Source: Saccharum officinarum
Taxonomy: Eukaryota; Streptophyta; Magnoliopsida; Poales; Poaceae
Length of the DNA stretch: 64,000 nucleotides
Reading direction: 5' to 3'
NCBI GenBank assembly: GCA_020631735.1
Contig: CM036160.1
Location: 115,426,680 to 115,490,679 of the forward strand
Shown here one piece after another: positions 61,265 through 64,000 of the stretch. Each line of letters starts with the position of its first letter. Position 1 is the stretch's first letter. Below the pieces are notes generated by a model. The model had not been told where the DNA came from and did no database searches. It saw nothing but the letters and a program-made list of their open reading frames with translations. Position numbers and translations under genes: made by a program.

Positions 61265-64000
61265 TGTAACACCCCAGTGTTATTCGAGCATTAGTATTAC
61301 AAATCATACGCATGACATGTCATTGCATTCATGATCATCTGTGGAGTTAGAGTGTACTTTTAGCTGAAACAGGGGACGGGAAAATTATTGCATATAATGC
61401 CTAGACTTGATTCATCCTAATTATTTTGGGTTTGACTCGTGAAACATGGGTAGTTATAAATTTTGAATCACTTAGAAATATTTAGTGCAGTTTTTGGAGC
61501 AACTTGATAACCAAAGTTTCGTCAAAAATTTGTTTTTAAAAATATTATTAGAAATTGGTCAAAAACCCTTTCTAATTAGCTTTTATTCTCTAATTCAAAA
61601 TCTGTGGGGATTTTGGAGTTGGCCCTTTTATAAAAGTTGTAGAGAATTAAATTCTAAATCACTTTCATTTTTGGGCCATTTTTAGAAAAGATCATCTTCT
61701 TGCTCAAATTTGAATTTGAAAACTGAGAATCGAAATTAATGGAAAAATTCCTTGAAAAATAAATTGGAAAATCAGATCTCCCTTTAGCGGGCCGCCGCCT
61801 CACTTCCGGCCCGCAGCCGCAAGCCAGCCCAGCCTGCCTCTGCGCCCGCTCCCGCTCCCGCTCACGCGCGACGCACGCGCCCGCGCCGCGCGCACCCGCT
61901 CGCCAGCCAGAGCGCGCCGCGCTCTGCCGCGCTCGCCGCGTGGAGCTCGTCCACCGGGCGCGGTGGGCGGCGTTGGACCTTCGGTCGGAAGCCGTGCACC
62001 TGGACGGGTCTGCGTCCACATCCATGCCACGGCCGAGCCTTAAGACCGCATCCGACCCTGCTCTCTCCCTCCCTCGCGCCACTCCGGGAGCAGCACCACC
62101 GCACGCCACCGCCACCTCCGCCGGTCAAATTGGCCGCCGGTGATCCACCACCCTCCTTCTCGTGCACACAGCTTCGCCTCCATCTCCGACACTCCGTGCT
62201 CGCCTTGGATTCGCCATTTGAGCAAGGTAGGGGCGGTTGTCGTCGTTTTGCCGCCGGCGGTCATGGCGCCACCGCGCGCGACCTCACCGTGGGGAGGGCT
62301 TCTCCGCTGCTCCTCGCTCTCCGTTCATAGCTTAGACGCGTTCGCTTTCTCCTCGCGGACCCGAAGCGCACCTCCTCGCGCCCAGTCATGGCCGGCAGTG
62401 GCTGACGGCCGATCACCCCACGGCCGCGACGCCGCGGTCACCGGCGTGACCCCGCCTGCCTTCCCCGGCCGCGGGGACAACGGCTCTGGGCCGTAGGCCG
62501 AGCCGGGCCGTCTTCTTTTTCTTTCCCGCGTGCGCGCCTCAGGCCAAAACCGGATCGGGCCGCCTACTTCAAATGGACCGGCCCGTTACCGAAAAGGGAA
62601 TTTGATTTTTATTTTCTTTAGTATTTGGGAATAAAAATGCTTTGGGAAAATGCTGTGAGATTTTTGTAGCTCCAAAAATTGTGAAATAAATTTCTATGGA
62701 CTTCTTAGAACCAGATCTACAATATAAAAATATTGCATGTAAATATTGCATTACTTTTCTGTAGGATTTTATTTAATCCTTAAAATTGTTGTTTTCTTGT
62801 TAAATATGTAATAAATCATAGAAAACTCAGAAAAATATGGTTTCAAGTTTGTTAGCTTTCATGTAAAATGTACGTGCTAGGAAAATTTTGTATCATGCCT
62901 GTTCTATAGAAAAATTATTATGTGTAGTTCAAGTGCTTTTTATTGCTAATATTTGTTATTTTTGTTAAATATAAAATTATGAATAAAACATGCTAGCAAT
63001 AATTTTTCTATAGTGATTGTTTACTGTGTAGATTTTAGGAAAAATGATAAATCTATTGTTTGATACTTTTCATAGTGTAAAGTATTTTTATGCTCATTTT
63101 TAGACCCTAGATTGTTATTTTTGTGTAGATAGTTCTAGTACTCAAATTGCAATGGAAATTTTGTGACATGCTAATGTACATGGTAGTAATCCACTGTAAT
63201 TTTATCAGATTTTTCTAGATTACCAAAATAGGTGTTGATGTTCAAACATAGTGTCAACTAGATTTTAAAGTAACATTTTAATGCAAGATTAGTTGATAAA
63301 CATTGCTTTGGTGTATCTTTGAGGCCTCTTAGGGTGCTAGGGTGACTTTGCGTGGTAGAGACTGTTGGTGGTAGTTTATGAGTATATGTTCTTGGATGAT
63401 GTAGACTACCTTGTAAAAGAGTTGTAATTCCACTCAATCCAAATAAAGTAAACATGTGCATCTACATTTCATGCATCGTCATCATCTCCTGTCATCTCTG
63501 CATGCACCTAGGCATGAGCACTTATACATCTGCATCATACAGGATCGCAGGAAGTGACCCCGGTAGCAGTTCCCGAGGATCCGGAAGAGCAGACCGAGGT
63601 GCAGGAGCAGGAGGTTTCCGAAGCTGAAGAGGAGGTCGGTGAAGATCTTCCAAAGTGCCCCGACCACCGTTCGAGCTCTTTTGAGAGAGGCAAGCCCCGG
63701 AGCATTTCTCTCTCGGTTTGCAAATATTTTATTAAATGCTTTACTAAATTGATGCATTACGTTTAAGAGTTGTTTGCAACCGTTGCTGCATTATACCTTG
63801 TTTACCCTTGCTCTACCATATCCTTGTTACCCTGGTATTCACGGTCAAGAAATGCTTAGTTTGCTTAGACCGGTAAAAGTCGGGTGATTGCCTGTCACCT
63901 GCGAGCCATAGGTGTTTACCTGGATCTGTCTGAAAAAGTATGTCATATGAGAATAACTAAGTGTCGAATTGAATTTGAGACCGGATGGAGACTTGCAGGG
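61265..64000 (+). repeat. Chromovirus 3' LTR, cut by window end
   Basis: Starts TGTAACACCCCAGTG and runs at least 2736 bp. It has a GC-rich part at 61790-62580, then an AT-rich part. GGCAAGCCCCGG is at 63689-63700 and GTGATTGCCTGTCAC at 63884-63898. The same modules occur in the same order in the LARD LTR. The short acidic frame at 63554-63766 lies inside the LTR and is probably not a gene. Confidence 0.88.

Noticed and set aside
63554..63766. 70-codon acidic frame near the right end
   Set aside because: Lies inside the chromovirus LTR and runs into AT-rich LTR sequence. It may be a decayed transduced fragment but is not supportable as a gene.

Overview
The window is nuclear DNA of a grass, most likely a panicoid such as Saccharum, Miscanthus, Sorghum or a relative. 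This rests on three intact plant genes (one with five GT-AG introns), GC-rich grass-type exons, many Stowaway, Tourist and hAT-type MITEs, and nested LTR retrotransposons. It is a draft assembly: exactly 100 N lie at 49594-49693. No bacterial features, CRISPR arrays, tRNA or rRNA genes were seen.

Layout. 1-4008: the 5' part of a decayed minus-strand Ty1/copia element with a 114-bp LTR. 4009-8149: mostly unassigned host DNA with a 171-bp LINE tail and two MITEs. 8150-8605 (-): histone H2B with CCAAT, TATA and octamer-like promoter motifs. 8936-10289: three MITEs. 10735-11436 (-): a DUF4228/PADRE protein gene. 14474-32374: a four-level nest. A Stowaway MITE is split by a minus-strand L1-type LINE. 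The LINE is split by an 11.9-kb large retrotransposon derivative (LARD, 14706-26639, two 4.2-kb LTRs, TSD GACGA) and, separately, by a solo copia LTR (27087-29050). 32730-34439 (+): a six-exon ankyrin-repeat gene. 37001-38963: a perfect solo LTR of the same broad copia type. 40104-43534: five MITEs. 43779-49143: a non-autonomous CACTA transposon with TSD GTG. 49694-55387: the decayed 3' half of a Maximus/SIRE-type copia element with its 3' LTR. 56340-57600 (-): a PIF/Harbinger transposase pseudogene. 58984-60220: two Stowaway MITEs. 60892-64000: the end of a Ty3/gypsy chromovirus pol and most of its 3' LTR.

How parts relate. The three host genes are unrelated housekeeping or stress-type genes separated by repeats. 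The most interesting material is the LARD. It encodes one intact 302-aa protein and no retrotransposon enzymes. Its N-terminal part looks to me like a double-stranded-RNA-binding fold followed by a coiled coil. Its LTR shares ordered, similarly spaced modules with the chromovirus LTR at 61265, so a chromovirus of that lineage may be the partner that mobilises it. The copia LTRs at 37001 and 53075 carry dense GCGTCCGGTC palindrome arrays immediately upstream of their TATA boxes.
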